A stretch of 64,000 bases of DNA. Origin: Piezodorus guildinii (taxonomy: Eukaryota > Arthropoda > Insecta > Hemiptera > Pentatomidae). The position numbers and the translations under genes were made by a program. The stretch covers positions 59,390,217 through 59,454,216 of the forward strand of contig CM041298.1 in assembly GCA_023052935.1 (NCBI GenBank), read 5' to 3'. This document shows, piece after piece, positions 1 to 11,515 of this stretch; positions within the stretch are counted from its first letter, which is position 1; every line of letters starts with the position of its first letter. A model generated the notes under the pieces. That model did not search any database. It was given only the letters and a program-made list of their open reading frames with translations, and was not told the origin of the DNA.

Positions 1-763
1 AAAAGGTAAAGGATTAGTAACTGTTTACTTTAAATATGTAAACATTCGGAAGAAAACAACAGAGACCTGCAAAATCCTTTATTTATTTCAGAAACTATAA
101 AATCGGACATTTCCTATGAAACAACCCAATACTTATCGGGGTATTGCATACTTCTTCAGAATCCTATAAGCTATTACAACACACTACTAAATAATCATTA
201 AAAACAACTTATAATGTAAATGATTAAACATTTGTTTTTAATTTAAAAAAGTTTTTTAAAAATATTACACAAATTATTAAAATAGTTTTTCAAAAAATCA
301 ACAATGCTAGATAGTTAATTTTGTTTTTTAAATATACCTGGTTTGGAAACCAATAATCGCTTAGTCTTTAAAATCAAACTGTTTTGATTCAATGACATTT
401 AGTTTTAAGGTTTTTTGGATGAAATGTAAAATTAGCCCATTCTTTCCTACTTAAAAAAAAAATAAATAAATAAAAATAATAATAAGTTAACATCTAGGGT
501 AAAAATAGTAGGAGAAGTTTCCATTGAAAGTCTATTTGGTGGTCCAGTAAATACCCAAAAATCGCCTATCTCTGTTTACTTCTAACACTTTATTTGTAAT
601 AACTTTTCTAAATCATTCTAAAAGAATATTATACATATATATTACTGGCCTACAGTACAGAAATGTATTTTCAACTTCAAAAAACATTTATGGTTTTTAA
701 TTGTTCAGTTTATAATTAAATTATTGTATATCTCTCATTAATGATGATTCGGCGATAATATAA
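1..763. other. AT-rich DNA, no gene seen
   Basis: No open frame or RNA gene can be supported here. The stretch is strongly AT-rich with short A and T runs. Short similarity to other AT-rich stretches of the window is too weak to define an element. Confidence 0.6.
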
Positions 764-1060
764 AATACTCTGGTATGGGCAACACAAGACTTTTACCTAT
801 CTCAGTCGTTAAAATCAATTTAAGAACTACTAAATAAAGTTAGAGTGGAAAAAAAAAGTTTAATGAATTATTTACTTCGAAAACATTTGTTTTAGAACAA
901 ATAATATAACAATGATTATGTAGAATAATCACTTAAGTTTATGCCCCATTCGTTGATTTACATTACATTCCAAAATTTTGTATATAAGATAAAAAAAAAA
1001 ACTTATTATACACATATTTTACATTTAATAAACATCTAAACCAAGTAATCCTGTTGAAAA
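764..1060 (+). repeat. Family T element, head half
   Basis: The start resembles the head of family T: a CTGG..TGGGCAACACAAGACTTTTACCT stretch followed by a GTTAAAATCAATTTAAGAAC block also found near 33.4 kb. The tail half (the CA-repeat and AGGTAAGTGAAAGT end) is missing, so this is a 3'-truncated, diverged copy. It has no coding potential. Confidence 0.5.
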
Positions 1061-1307
1061 CTCAAATTCATAAATCTTTGCGATCGAATTAATTTACCCA
1101 ATCGAATTAATTTATAATTATTAATAACGGATAATTATAATTTTCCTATTTTTTTTAATTGGAGAAAATATATTTTATAGAACCTGTAATGAATAAAATG
1201 CGTATTTTAATAATTATTATGATTTTTTTCCTCTACATCCCTAAATTTTATGATAATGTAACCAAAAATTAAATAAAGTATTTCGAGTCGATGACACAGA
1301 TTCGTTT

Positions 1308-1482
1308 GCTTGTTTATTTATTTATTTAAGTCATTTTATGCAGGATGACCTGATCGGATGATGTTACAGTGGGAGTCCTAAATGTTACATATCCAGGTTT
1401 AATTAGGATAGGGATCTTTAACGAGTATATTACTTCGCACAGGCTGAGGACCACCTTTTGACGACCCCTCCGATGCACAAAA
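1308..1482 (-). repeat. tRNA-derived SINE, 3' part
   Basis: Reading the minus strand, this matches the body and tail of the complete SINE at 27978-28270: the block CCTGGAT..., the GGACTCCCACTGTA block and a terminal AAATAAATAAA tail, which appears here as TTTATTTATTTA at 1311-1326. The tRNA-like head is missing. Short open frames crossing it are accidental. Confidence 0.7.
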
Positions 1483-2081
1483 GTTAGGAAAAGTGAGTTT
1501 AAGGTATTTGCTCTTTGGATCCTGGTAGTTATTGACGTAAGAAGGGCTCTGCCAAACATTGTCCTTGTTAGGGAGGATACCAGATGGCAGCAAGGGGGAG
1601 GCCTCTCAGCTCAAATATTTGCAGAGAGAAGTGTGGGGCCTAGTTAGCAAATATTGGGTCTTGGCTTTGTTCTATTGTCGACTTATAAACAAGTCGTATC
1701 TGCGGGGGAAACTTCAGGGGTCGTCCAATCATCAATTATTACGAACAAACATCCCCAAACTTTAGCTTATTTGAAGAACGTTTCCCAAACTGCAGTACCA
1801 TACTATAACCGTATTATTTGAATAGGTCATCGGTGGCTGAAGTGCAAGATGTTGACTTATGTAAATTTGATTGTTGGAGAACATTCCAAGGACAGCGTTG
1901 AAGATTTAGGAGGGTGAAAATTTTCCAGAGGAACTTACAGCCGTGTTCAAAGAAATTGCATCACTCAAGAGGAAAAAAATACAAAATTTAAGCATTACCG
2001 CAAGTTTTTATAAAATTAGTCTTAAAAATAATATTATATACTAAAAAATAAACAATTTAACTTGAGAATAAATAGAAAAAT
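1483..2081. other. Unassigned, locally less AT-rich DNA
   Basis: Positions about 1490-1930 are richer in G and C than the surroundings and carry short overlapping open frames on both strands, none with a recognisable motif. It may be a decayed mobile element or low-copy host sequence. I cannot assign a function. Confidence 0.4.
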
Positions 2082-2932
2082 CTCGTTCACACGATACACT
2101 TTCACTCACCTCAGTTGTTAAAATCAAATAAAGAATTTTCAAAGATTAAAATAAATTGTTAATGAAATTGAGTTTCAATTGAACTATGTGATTTATTAAA
2201 TGATCTATTACATTATTATCTACGACAATCAGTTTGTTTTAATGGCTTTACATAAGTTTCTCTTTAGTACAATTTAGTATACATGGTAATAGTTTTTTTT
2301 TTAAATCTTTAGCTTTCCAACGGTATATTATACATCTATAGTATTGTAATTATGTTGAAAAACACAAAAAAATGCATTAAAAATATTTTGGCTCTTTTCT
2401 CCTTTAATTGGTTATTAAATTCGTTCTACTTGTATATTGATTAGCAATGCTATTCAGATGATATGGTTAATTTTATAAGACCTACAAAATGAAAGGTGCT
2501 TTACTAAAAGAAAATATAAAATATCAGCATTTAAGCCCTTTCAGACTATCTCAATCAGAATGAAACCTGCATGATATTAAAGCCTATTCAATTTTACATG
2601 GGTATAGTAACTTTAATCAAAATATCGAGCCGTTTTTGAATAAATCGCAAAAAAGTACAAAATGCATACTATAAAGTGGCTCTGATTTTGATGAAAAAGT
2701 TGCTGTAACATATCGGCGTAAAAAGTTAAATATGAAATTTCAGTCTCATACGACTTTTCTTTATGGCGTTAAACTTACCACACACACAGACCTTTTTGCG
2801 GTACTTGCTTATTCGGACTCATGGGACACTAAAACGTGTATTTCTGGTGAAAACTGGAATCCGAAAATTTTCACGATCGCAATACTTTTCCTAACTATGC
2901 ATTTCATTTATAGGTAAGTGAAAGTAAAAATT
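2082..2932 (+). repeat. Family T non-coding element, near full length
   Basis: The head carries CACGATACACTTTCACTCACCTC and the tail ends with TAGGTAAGTGAAAGTAAAAA, so the ends form a short subterminal inverted repeat (about ACTTTCACTTACCT against AGGTAAGTGAAAGT). Inside are the blocks shared by all copies: CTTTCCAACGGTATATTATA near 2310-2330, a AATCAGAATGAAACC block near 2555, GTACAAAATGCATACTATAA near 2655, and a CA repeat at about 2779-2786. Length is about 0.85 kb. There is no conserved open frame, which suggests a non-autonomous DNA element, but the mobilising family is unknown. Confidence 0.75.
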
Positions 2933-2945
2933 ATATTTTTAAATT

Positions 2946-3112
2946 CTGCTAATGACGATACTACAGAGGGAGTCCTGAATTTTGCGTATCCAGGTTTGAT
3001 TTGGATAGGGTTCTTTAACGAGTACCTGACCTCGCACGTGCTCCGGACCACCTTTTTATGTTCTCTTCGAAGGACGACATAACTAAGGATTTTTTACTCC
3101 TATTGAAAAAAA
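2946..3112 (-). repeat. tRNA-derived SINE, internal part
   Basis: The minus strand matches the SINE body: the GGAGTAAAAAATCCTTAGTTA-like block, the GAAGGA..GACGT block and CCTGGATACGCAAAATTCAG. The tRNA-like head and the AAATA tail are lost. It lies directly beside the tail of the T copy at 2082-2932. Confidence 0.7.
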
Positions 3113-3660
3113 CTAAGGCCATCTTCAGGCAATCTCTTTCAATCGATAATAAAGCTCTTGTAAAAAAAAAAATAAATAAAAGGGTTATTTAAAATTTAGA
3201 GATGTATCTTTTTTTCAACCTTTTTAATTATTTTTTTTTTTTTTTTACTATTTCTCAATTCAGAGTAAAAATTTATTTAACCGTCTTGAGGAGACTGTGT
3301 AACTATAGGCCTCTTGCTCTGTTAAAAAGTATAACAAAAGGATAATACAAAATTTATAAAGGCTTGGTCTATTCAGTCGGAATTGAATTGAAGAAAGCTG
3401 CGCCTCCCGGTTCCCCCATCAACTCCTCTCCCCTACTCCCACCCCTTCCTCAAAAAGAACAATCTAAATTATAATGAAGTTATCTTGCTTCTTAGCTCGT
3501 TTAATATTTCAAGATTTCCACGGTCGTTGGGGCCTATTACGAAAAATAAACAGGCTTCGTCCCTCGAGGCGTTTCGTTTTATTTAGCGTTTGATGTAATA
3601 TTTTACAGTAATTGAAACCGAAAAAGCAGTTTTGATAAAATTTCATTATCCCATTTTTAC
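3113..3660. other. Unassigned AT-rich DNA with poly-A and poly-T runs
   Basis: Contains A-rich and T-rich runs (about 3162-3180 and 3231-3246), and a short CCTCCCC-rich stretch near 3400-3450. Nothing else is recognised. Confidence 0.4.
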
Positions 3661-4558
3661 TTTCTCTTACCTATATATGGAATTTATAGTAAGGGAAGAT
3701 ATTGCGATCGTCTAAATTTTCGAATTCTAATTTTCAACCGAAATATACGTTTTAGGGTCCCCTGTGTCCAAATAACCAAATTCCGAAAAAAAAGGTCTGT
3801 GTGTGTGTGGTAACACCAGCGGGTATAAAAAAAGTCCTATGAAACTGAAATTTTTCTTAAGAAAAATATACGCCCGAGATGTTACAAAAACGTTTTCATC
3901 GAAATCAGCTGACCCGAAGAACCACTTTATACCATGCATTTTGTATCTTTTTACGAGTTTTTCGAAAACGGCTTTAGCGATTTTGATTAAACTCGCTATA
4001 TCTATGTAGAATTTAATGGGATTTAACATCATGTAGGTTTCATTCTGATTGATATAGTCGGTCAGGGTTCAAATGTCGATATTTCAAAATTTCTTTTTCT
4101 AAAGTACCTTTAATTTTGTTGATTCTATAAAAATAACCATATTACATTGTTAGCATTGATAATTAACAGCCAAATATGCAAGTTGAGCGAATTGGATAAA
4201 CAACTAAAAGATAAAACCAAAAAAATATTATTTTAATGCAGTTTTTTTGTTTTTGAACATAAGAATAGTAATATACTTGTATAATATACCTTTGGAAAGC
4301 TAAAAAAAATAGAAAAAATATTACCTTATATACAAGCTTGTAAAAATTAATAAATAGTGATGAATAGCCAATAAAACTAACTGATTATGGTAGATGATAA
4401 TATAATCGATTTTTTAATAAACCACATGTTTCTATAGAAATTCAAGTTAATTAATTCTTAAATGGTTTTACTGATTTTTATCTCCTAAATGTATTTGAAA
4501 ATGTTTTAATCAATTCTAAAAACGGAGGTAGGTGGAAGTCGTGTATGCACCAGATTTT
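3661..4558 (-). repeat. Family T element, opposite orientation
   Basis: The tail lies at the left (CTCTTACCTATATATGG at about 3664) and the head at the right (GGAGGTAGGTGGAAGTCGTG at about 4524). Between them, in reverse, are the GT-repeat (3796-3809), the CATTTTGTATC block near 3935 and the CTTTGGAAAGC block near 4290. It is about 0.9 kb, non-coding, and faces the copy at 2082-2932, so the two could pair as a large imperfect inverted repeat. Confidence 0.75.
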
Positions 4559-7500
4559 TATATTGGAAACTACGTTAAGCAAAGCATTATGATATCATTA
4601 TCAAAAGTAAAATTTTTTTCGATAAAAATTAATCTTGATATTCCACGGAATAATTTCACGTTAAAAATAAGGGTTTAAAATCCTCAGAAATCGATAATAT
4701 AAATATTGAAATAATTTGTTATACTAAATAATAACAATAATATTGAAATAAACTTTGAAAATAATTTCGCCGGGTTTTTCAATATTTCAAATTAATCCTC
4801 AATGTGTTTTAGGCGTGAATATAGATATAAAAAGAAAAAAAAATCCTCCCTTTGTTTATCAAACCATGTTTATAATATAATAGAAAATCATTTTTATTAT
4901 GGGACTGGGTAGCCTAAAAAATAACAGGTTTGTACAGTAGAAATATACTACATGTCTAGCCAAAAGACAGAAGGAACTTAATTAATTACTATTTACGATT
5001 ATGGGTTAATATATGTGTATATATCAAATGTGTGTAAATACATGTTTATTTCGTCAATAATGTTTACATATTCTAAAAAAGAATTGGTTAAGATGTTTTT
5101 ATGCATTAATTTTAACCAAGATCCTTTACTTTTAAATGGCATTTTGCAAAATGGAAGGAAAAAAAAATACAATTTTCATCATTTAATGATTTTTTATTTC
5201 CGATTAGGAAAATCCGCAGCACACCCGACTAACAAAATTTGTATGTACAGGCGATGACTTAAAGGAAAACACCGTCCGTAAGGGATTTGCTTGGAAATTT
5301 TAAATTATAAACTCACAAATATTTACAATGACCTGAATTTTTTTATTGAAATAACAGTAAAAAAAATGCTACAAACTTATGTTACAATCTTATAATTTGA
5401 ATAAAACATTTCTGATGTTCTTAAACGACTAAAACCCGCTTACTATACGGTTGTGCGGGTCTTGGTTGCTCCGTAATTCACAACAATGATGAAGTTTGAC
5501 CGTATTAAATATTTAATATTTTTTATTTTTAATTATATTTTTGTTTTATAGCGTTTGTCACTAGGACCTACAGATTTGGAGCTATATTAGTTGAAATAAA
5601 AATAATCACTTTTGAAGTCTCCATTTTCTTTTTACTAAACACCAATAGATAATAGAGACATATCCATAGAACATATTTGTCCCAGTCAGGGAGATTTAGT
5701 TTTTTGGTTTTACAGAACCAATAACTTCAACTGGCTTTTTTTTTTTTCAAGGAAAACGTTTTATGTAGTACAACTTGTTTCTCTTACATTTTTTAAAAAT
5801 AGTTCTTTATATTAGAAAAATACATTAATGTTCATCTAACTTTATCCTAAGTTATTTTACCCGTCTGTACCCTCAAGGGTCATTGGCGCGATCAAAATAA
5901 TTATATTCTGTGGTAGTGCCCCACTAATTTATGGATTTGATTATGGCCATTATGTTTTTTTTTTCTTCATCTTGGTGCATTGATTTCATTGATTTCTTCA
6001 GGCCAATATTCATCCTCGATTGATCGAGTAGTGTTGTTTTTTAAAAAATAAAACCTGACGACGATTTTGGATGAAATAATGGTCAGAATAAAGATATATT
6101 AAAATCTAAATTTCCTTAAAAACGTTAAGAAGTACCTTTTGAAATTAACATCTCAATCAAGAAGACATCAATCTAAAAACCAACATAGTACTTTTGGACT
6201 ATACAATGGTCTAAGTTTTAAATTTAAAAGATTATATAAAATACTTCACTATCAGAAATACAACTACATTTGGTTCTATTTTGTTGTTGTTTTTTTTGAT
6301 CCTCGAATAAAAATGCAGAATTAAAATATTTATGCGTGAAGTGAGTCACACGATTGATATTTTAAGTTAAAACTTATTCTTCAGTATTATAGTGAGGTAC
6401 AAACAAAAATAGTAAACATTATTATTATTGTTGTGGTAAAAAAGGATTAGGCTAGCTTTATATTTCTTCTAAAAACATTCTATTAAAATGTAAAAACAAA
6501 AATCAATGTTGAGGAGTATTTCATCCTTCTTTAGGAGTTGAGAATCACTTCAACACAACAATTAATATCATTTAAAACAATTTATTATAATGTAAATAAT
6601 TTAATATTTGTTGTTAATTTTTATGTTTATTTAAAATTACTAAAAAGGTATCCCAAAATTAACAATGCTACATAACTAGTAATTATATAAAAATTGTAAA
6701 AATAAATACTTGGTATTGAAAAATTCTTTATGTGCCCATCCATTATTAATTTAAATTCTTAATTTGATTTAAAAACAAAAACTAATTCAAAATTTCAAAA
6801 ATGCATTAGGCTAGAGTCATTGCCTAAGATCTTTATCCTAAACTAGATTAGGTCTAGACTAATTTTATAACGTGACTGATTTAAAATAACACGATAAATA
6901 ATAACAAATAAATAAATAAAATATAATTAAATAATAAATAATAATAGCCCTTTATTTATAAATGATAAGATTTATTTAAAACATCTTCTATAGTTTTACT
7001 TTTTGAATGACATCAGCATAGTGGAAAATTAATCGTCTAGAATCGGTATTGAATTTTTTAGATCCTGTAGATAAATGAAATACCACAAAACGTTAAAGAA
7101 TCTTTCGCATTTTAATAAAATGTTTTCGAAAGAAAAAAAAAACTAGCCTAATTCTTATCTACCTCAAAAATACTGTGATTTTTTCTAACGATGAAAAGAA
7201 AATAATAGCAAAAATATTATTTTGTAGGAGAGTTGAGGTAAATGATTACGCATGCGGTTTCTGAGTCTCCGAATCTCTTCTGATCCGGCAAATCCTCCTG
7301 TATGATTTAGATGTCCATTTTGCTGGACAGAAAAGCCCAAACACCGCTCGGATCAGATTATACGGTTCACAGGACGACAAAATAAATCAAATATATGCAT
7401 AATAACAATGTTTGTGAATGGTATAAACCGCAGGGAGGAAGAGTAGGGACAATATTACGCAGGAGTAAGTAGACAGAAGAGGGGAGGCTTCACGTGGTTA

Positions 7501-8030
7501 TATTCCCACAGTTAAGAGCTTGCCCCCAGCCACAACAAACACGATCCTCACCAAATTAAACCTATCACTTTTCATCCTTCTCCTCCCCCTTTAATATCTC
7601 ACGTCTCATCCTGTCACCATAAATATCGTCCTTTGTCTTCACACCTTCGCCCAAGGGAACACTCCTTCCTTAGTTCACTTAGAGGAAAAGTGGGAATGAG
7701 ATCAACTTTTTTTGTTGTGCTATCGCAAAGAATTTTGGGTTTGGAGGGAGATGATTAAAACCAAAAGAGCGTATTACGGGACGGTCATCAGCCTAATATA
7801 ACACTCTGCAACGAAATCCTCCTTTAAATAAAAATATGATAAATATGAAGAACTTAACGCGCTAAATCGATGTTTGCTTTCCATTTTTTTTTATAACATG
7901 TAGACATTATTTTAGATATATTTTTTCCTCATAATTACGTGGTTTTTGTTCCATTAACGAAGCTCTATTCACTTCAGATCGTCCCAGTACTCACGAAAAC
8001 CGGGCGCGTTGATAGAAAGATATCGGCTAA
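4559..8030. other. Long AT-rich stretch without recognisable genes
   Basis: Short open frames (for example at 5015-5257 and 6139-6324) have the biased composition of AT-rich noise. A less AT-rich block at about 7230-7830 (C/T-rich on the plus strand at 7540-7680) stands out but shows no coding frame or RNA fold that I can support; it may be unique host sequence. Confidence 0.45.
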
Positions 8031-8037
8031 CGGAAAT

Positions 8038-8427
8038 ATGAAGTTGTTATTGGAAAAAATTAAATATTAACAGTATACGTGGAACTTTTATGCTGATCTA
8101 AAAGTTGTTACAATGCTAACTGGACTGCAAGGAGGATATACCAAACTTTGTTGCTTTTTATGCAAATGGGACAGTCTTGCTAGAGAAAAGCATTACATAG
8201 CAAAACATTGGCCACAATGAATGAGTTTGATCCCTGGAGTCAAGAATGTAAAAGAAGAACCTTTAGTTTCAAGTTATAAAATTTTTCTACCACCTCTCCA
8301 TATAAAGTTGGGCCTTATGAAAAAATGTATTAAAGCCATGAACGTGGACGGTGGAGGTTTTCAATATCTCAAAACTAAATTTTCACTAATCAGCGACGCG
8401 AAATCGAAAGAAGGGATCTTTGTGGGT
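8038..8427 (+). pseudogene. Decayed fragment of a conserved arthropod-type protein of unknown function
   Basis: One plus-strand frame gives an in-order protein fragment: KLLLEKIKY, stop at 8068-8070, then WNFYADLKVV, GGYTKLCCFLCKWDS, KHYIAKHWP, stop at 8218-8220, then SLIPG, PLVSSYKIFLPPLHIKLGLM, and ISDAKSKEGIFVG. From memory, the pattern with a CCFLC..WDSR core, a SLIPG step and a LPPLHIKLGLMK stretch occurs in many uncharacterised invertebrate proteins, often in repetitive genomic settings. The CxxC pair suggests a metal-binding turn. After the VG at 8427 the match stops, so it is truncated as well as stop-interrupted. Function unknown; expression very unlikely. Confidence 0.6.
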
Positions 8428-8713
8428 CGAGGGCACGACAGGACCATGGGCAGGACCATCGGAATCAGTAATTTGATTCCAGAAGCAGCAAGTAGAAACG
8501 TTTAGGTATCACAAGTGGAGAGACTCGCTTGAAAGTAGTTGAGCTTAACTAATAATAACAATAATCTAGCATTATGACGCTATAAAATTATATAGTTTTG
8601 TGTAGTTATGAAAGAAATTATATAAATTTTTCGTATATTTATTTTTATATTACATCTTCAAGACAGTGTATCTACTTTTGTATGGAGCGAAGAGTTGGAT
8701 ATTAACAGACGGG

Positions 8714-8728
8714 TGAGAACGATCACTA
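8714..8728. repeat. Left 15 bp target-site duplication
   Basis: TGAGAACGATCACTA occurs here and at 9647-9661, exactly flanking the minus-strand LINE at 8729-9646. Confidence 0.85.
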
Positions 8729-9646
8729 ATAATAATAGGCTTACCAAACCCGAAGGTTCGATGCCAATACCACCAAACTTTGCCTGCACAGACTCGTCCA
8801 ATGTTCGCCGGTCAAGCCCAAGCCCCCGAGATCAGCTTTAACGCGATCCTCCCATCGCCGCTTCGGCCAACCTTTTGGACGCCTACCAGTCGGATCAGTG
8901 AATACCAACTTTCTCGGAATCCGTTCCTCACCGAGCTCAACACTTTTACTCGCCCATTTGGATCTCCGCGACGCTATTAACTCAATTATATTCACAGGAT
9001 ACAAGTTCCGCAATTCCGTGTTGTGCAACCTTCTAAACTCCACAATGCCCTCATCTCTCTTCGGACTAAATATTTTACGCAGTACTTTATTTTCGAAAAC
9101 CTTAAGCCCTATTTCATCCCTCAAAGTAAGCGGCCACGTTTCACATCCGTAAAGAACCGTTGGAAGAATAATAGTTTTATAAATTCTAACCTTTAAGTTT
9201 TTAGATAGAAGCCGTGAGCTAAGTAACTTAGCAACTGAATAATAACACGCATTTCCCACCTTTAACCGGGACTTTATTTCTTCATGGATTTCATTTTTTC
9301 TTGTTATCATTGAACCTAAGTACTTGAATTTCTCTACGTGTTCAAAAGTATGCCCTGATATATCAATATCACCAAAATCGCCATCGTTTCTTTACCGGTT
9401 TTTATTAACACACTTGTATTTAGTTGTATGGTTTCTGTGTCTTCACTTAGCAGTACCAAATCATCGGCATAACCCAAAACCGGAATCTTGTCTCCTATAT
9501 TTAAGCCTTTCTCAGTACACATCACTTTTTCTATGACATATTCTAAAGCTATATTAAACAAAACAAGTGAAAGGGAGTCACCCTGTTTCAAACCAGATCG
9601 CACCTCAAATCTCTCGGAGTAATTATAACCGATTCTAACTTTGTGA
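8729..9646 (-). mobile_element. 5'-truncated RTE-like LINE with 15 bp TSD
   Basis: The insertion is bounded by a perfect 15 bp duplication (8714-8728 and 9647-9661). Its 3' end, at the left, is a short TAT/ATA-type repeat (AATAATAATAGG), as expected for RTE-type elements without a poly-A tail. Only the last ~0.9 kb of the element was copied: part of the reverse transcriptase palm and the C-terminal region. It landed in an older RTE-like relic lying on the opposite strand. Confidence 0.85.
8741..9645 (-). pseudogene. Reverse transcriptase C-terminal part, frameshifted
   Basis: The minus strand reads GYNYSERFEVRSGLKQGD, LSLVLFNIALEYVI and the catalytic motif YADDLVLL in a first frame (about 9640-9334). 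After a frameshift near 9310-9370 a second frame of 189 codons holds SRLKVGNACYYS, LYGCETWPLTLRDE, FENKVLRKIFSPKRDE, RRPKGWPKRRWEDRV and ends at 8741. QGxxLSxxLFN and YADD are the substrate-binding and metal-binding motifs of reverse transcriptase; the CETW and RRWED motifs are typical of RTE-like C-termini. One or more frameshifts between the frames mean that it is dead, although the catalytic Asp pair is retained. Confidence 0.85.
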
Positions 9647-9661
9647 TGAGAACGATCACTA
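9647..9661. repeat. Right 15 bp target-site duplication
   Basis: Exact second copy of the sequence at 8714-8728. Confidence 0.85.
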
Positions 9662-10335
9662 CTGCAGTAAATTAAAATTTCTGCGAAGAGCGATTGGAAA
9701 AACCAGGAGAGACAGAGTCCGCAATGAAAGGATTTGTCAAGTTAATGAATAACATATTTTTATAAACTGGTGCAACTTTATTAATAATCATAATAGGAAC
9801 TAAACATTCTTACTAAAATAATGTATTATAACTTTATCATAATAAAATCTTGGATCTGATCACCCTGGCTCCAGAATTTTGGGGATACGTATCCGAAGCG
9901 ATAGTAAAGGAAATGGAGAATAGGCGGCAGAGATCAAATGAAGTACAGGTAAGTGCCCAGGTGTCTTGGAAAGAAGTCCCTCAAGACATAGATAGGGAGC
10001 GGCATCCTTTGTAATAGGGGAAATATTAATATTAATTATTGAGAATCACTATATTATAATGATGAGTGAATATCATTCTATAACTGTCAGTAACTACAGT
10101 TAGCGCCTCTGAAAGAACTTACAAGGCGAAGTGGTTTGGCCATTTTATTAAAACGGACGACCACAGAAATTCTCTAAAGACCATTGAATATGTCTCAGAT
10201 AGCTGTAGACCTAAGGGTTCGGTGCAGGACGTCCTATATCGATTCGTAGAGCGAAGGAGAAGGTTTGGCATCTGACGGGCCAGGAACTAGGACAGAAAGA
10301 GAATAGAATGGCAATCCTGGATGGATGCTACACTG

Positions 10336-11515
10336 CAGAGCCTTTGACTCATTGAATTCCTGATACATTGCTTTTATTGTAAATCAAACATGGCTAGAAA
10401 GCTTAATAGAATATTTTGTTCATCTTCTACTCATTGCTGGATGTTGTCTGACGAGATGGCATTTGTTATTTCACCTCCAGTGGTTAGCTTTGTCTGATCG
10501 TCATAACTCAGTTTGAAATTTATTGTCGTTGGGGACGGGGAACTTCAAACGAGCGCTTCAAGTGCCCTTGATGGGACATCAAATTACGAACGTTATGAGA
10601 GCCCTCGGAGCTAAGTGATGATTCGGAAAGTTTACAATGAGATTGTCCAACAACTGAAGCTGTCTAATGTTTCGGCTCAGGCAAGATGGGGCAGGATCCA
10701 ATTTCAAAGGGAGGAAAGAATAAAAGGGCCCCAGTTTGAAGCCTAATAGGACGGATTAAGTTGTAATCGTCTCCGCCGCTCCCCTCTCCTTGTTGACCTA
10801 GGTTTGAAGAATGTTCAATTTCTTTCTAAACGAGGATTAGAATCCTATTCCGTTTTTGTTTTGATCCTTTTTTATTTTATTTTTTGGTTTCATCATTTCA
10901 GTTTTTCCTATTGATGCCTTTTTACTCTGATTTTTGATGATTAATGCGTATATCTAAACTATGCATAGTCGATTTCTTGTTTAAAAAAGATACAAGCCAT
11001 TGTATTATTAATACTTTTAAAACCTTCATACACTACCTGTCAAGGCCTGTTTCCTAAATATTTCTTTGTATAGTTTCTTTTTGCAGTTATAATAATTTTG
11101 TATAGTTTAAATCGTATAAGTTGTAAATATCCTTGCTCGTAAACATTTTGCGTTTCTGGTTATATAGGATTGAATAAGCAATAGCCAACTGTGTTACCCT
11201 AAACAATGGTAAATATCTTAGTTTTGTTTTTAAAAATAAAAATGGAATGATTTTTATTAAATGTAATTAAAGCACCAACTGTTTAAAAAATTGAAAAATC
11301 GAGGCCTTTGTTTACTATATATTATTTAATATATCAATATATATTATGCATTATACTAAATACTATATATTAATATATTGTGTCTATCCATCATCTACTG
11401 CTGTTCCCAGTCAGAGAAAATTGGACGGACAGGGAGATATGTATGAAATGTATAGAACAAAAGAAATAATCAAGTGAGGAAATATATTTTTAATCACCTA
11501 TGTCCATTCTTTATA
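10336..11515. other. Unassigned DNA
   Basis: The block at about 10400-10810 is much less AT-rich than its surroundings, but stop codons break every frame and no family is recognised. The rest is AT-rich, including a TATAT-rich stretch at 11310-11390. Confidence 0.4.

Larger units (their letters stand above)
8650..10335 (+). mobile_element. Old RTE-like LINE remnant, split by a younger LINE
   Basis: Without the insertion at 8729-9646, the plus strand reads LYGAKSWILT, then after the junction KFLRRAIGKTRRDRVRNERI (to about 9740). Near 10132-10250 there is AKWFGHFIKTDDHR and later PKGSVQDVLYRF. This order, YGxExWxLT, FLRRxxGxTRRDRxRNxxI, RWxGHxxRMxD, is typical of the C-terminal region after the reverse transcriptase domain in RTE-type and related LINEs. 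About 360 bp between 9745 and 10100 is not explained. Stops and frameshifts make it non-functional. Confidence 0.6.

Noticed and set aside
1326..1593. Two overlapping minus-strand frames
   Set aside because: They run through a SINE fragment and its flank; no protein motif.
10400..10810. Possible host exon in a GC-richer block
   Set aside because: All frames are broken by stops within short distance and no splice arrangement could be supported.
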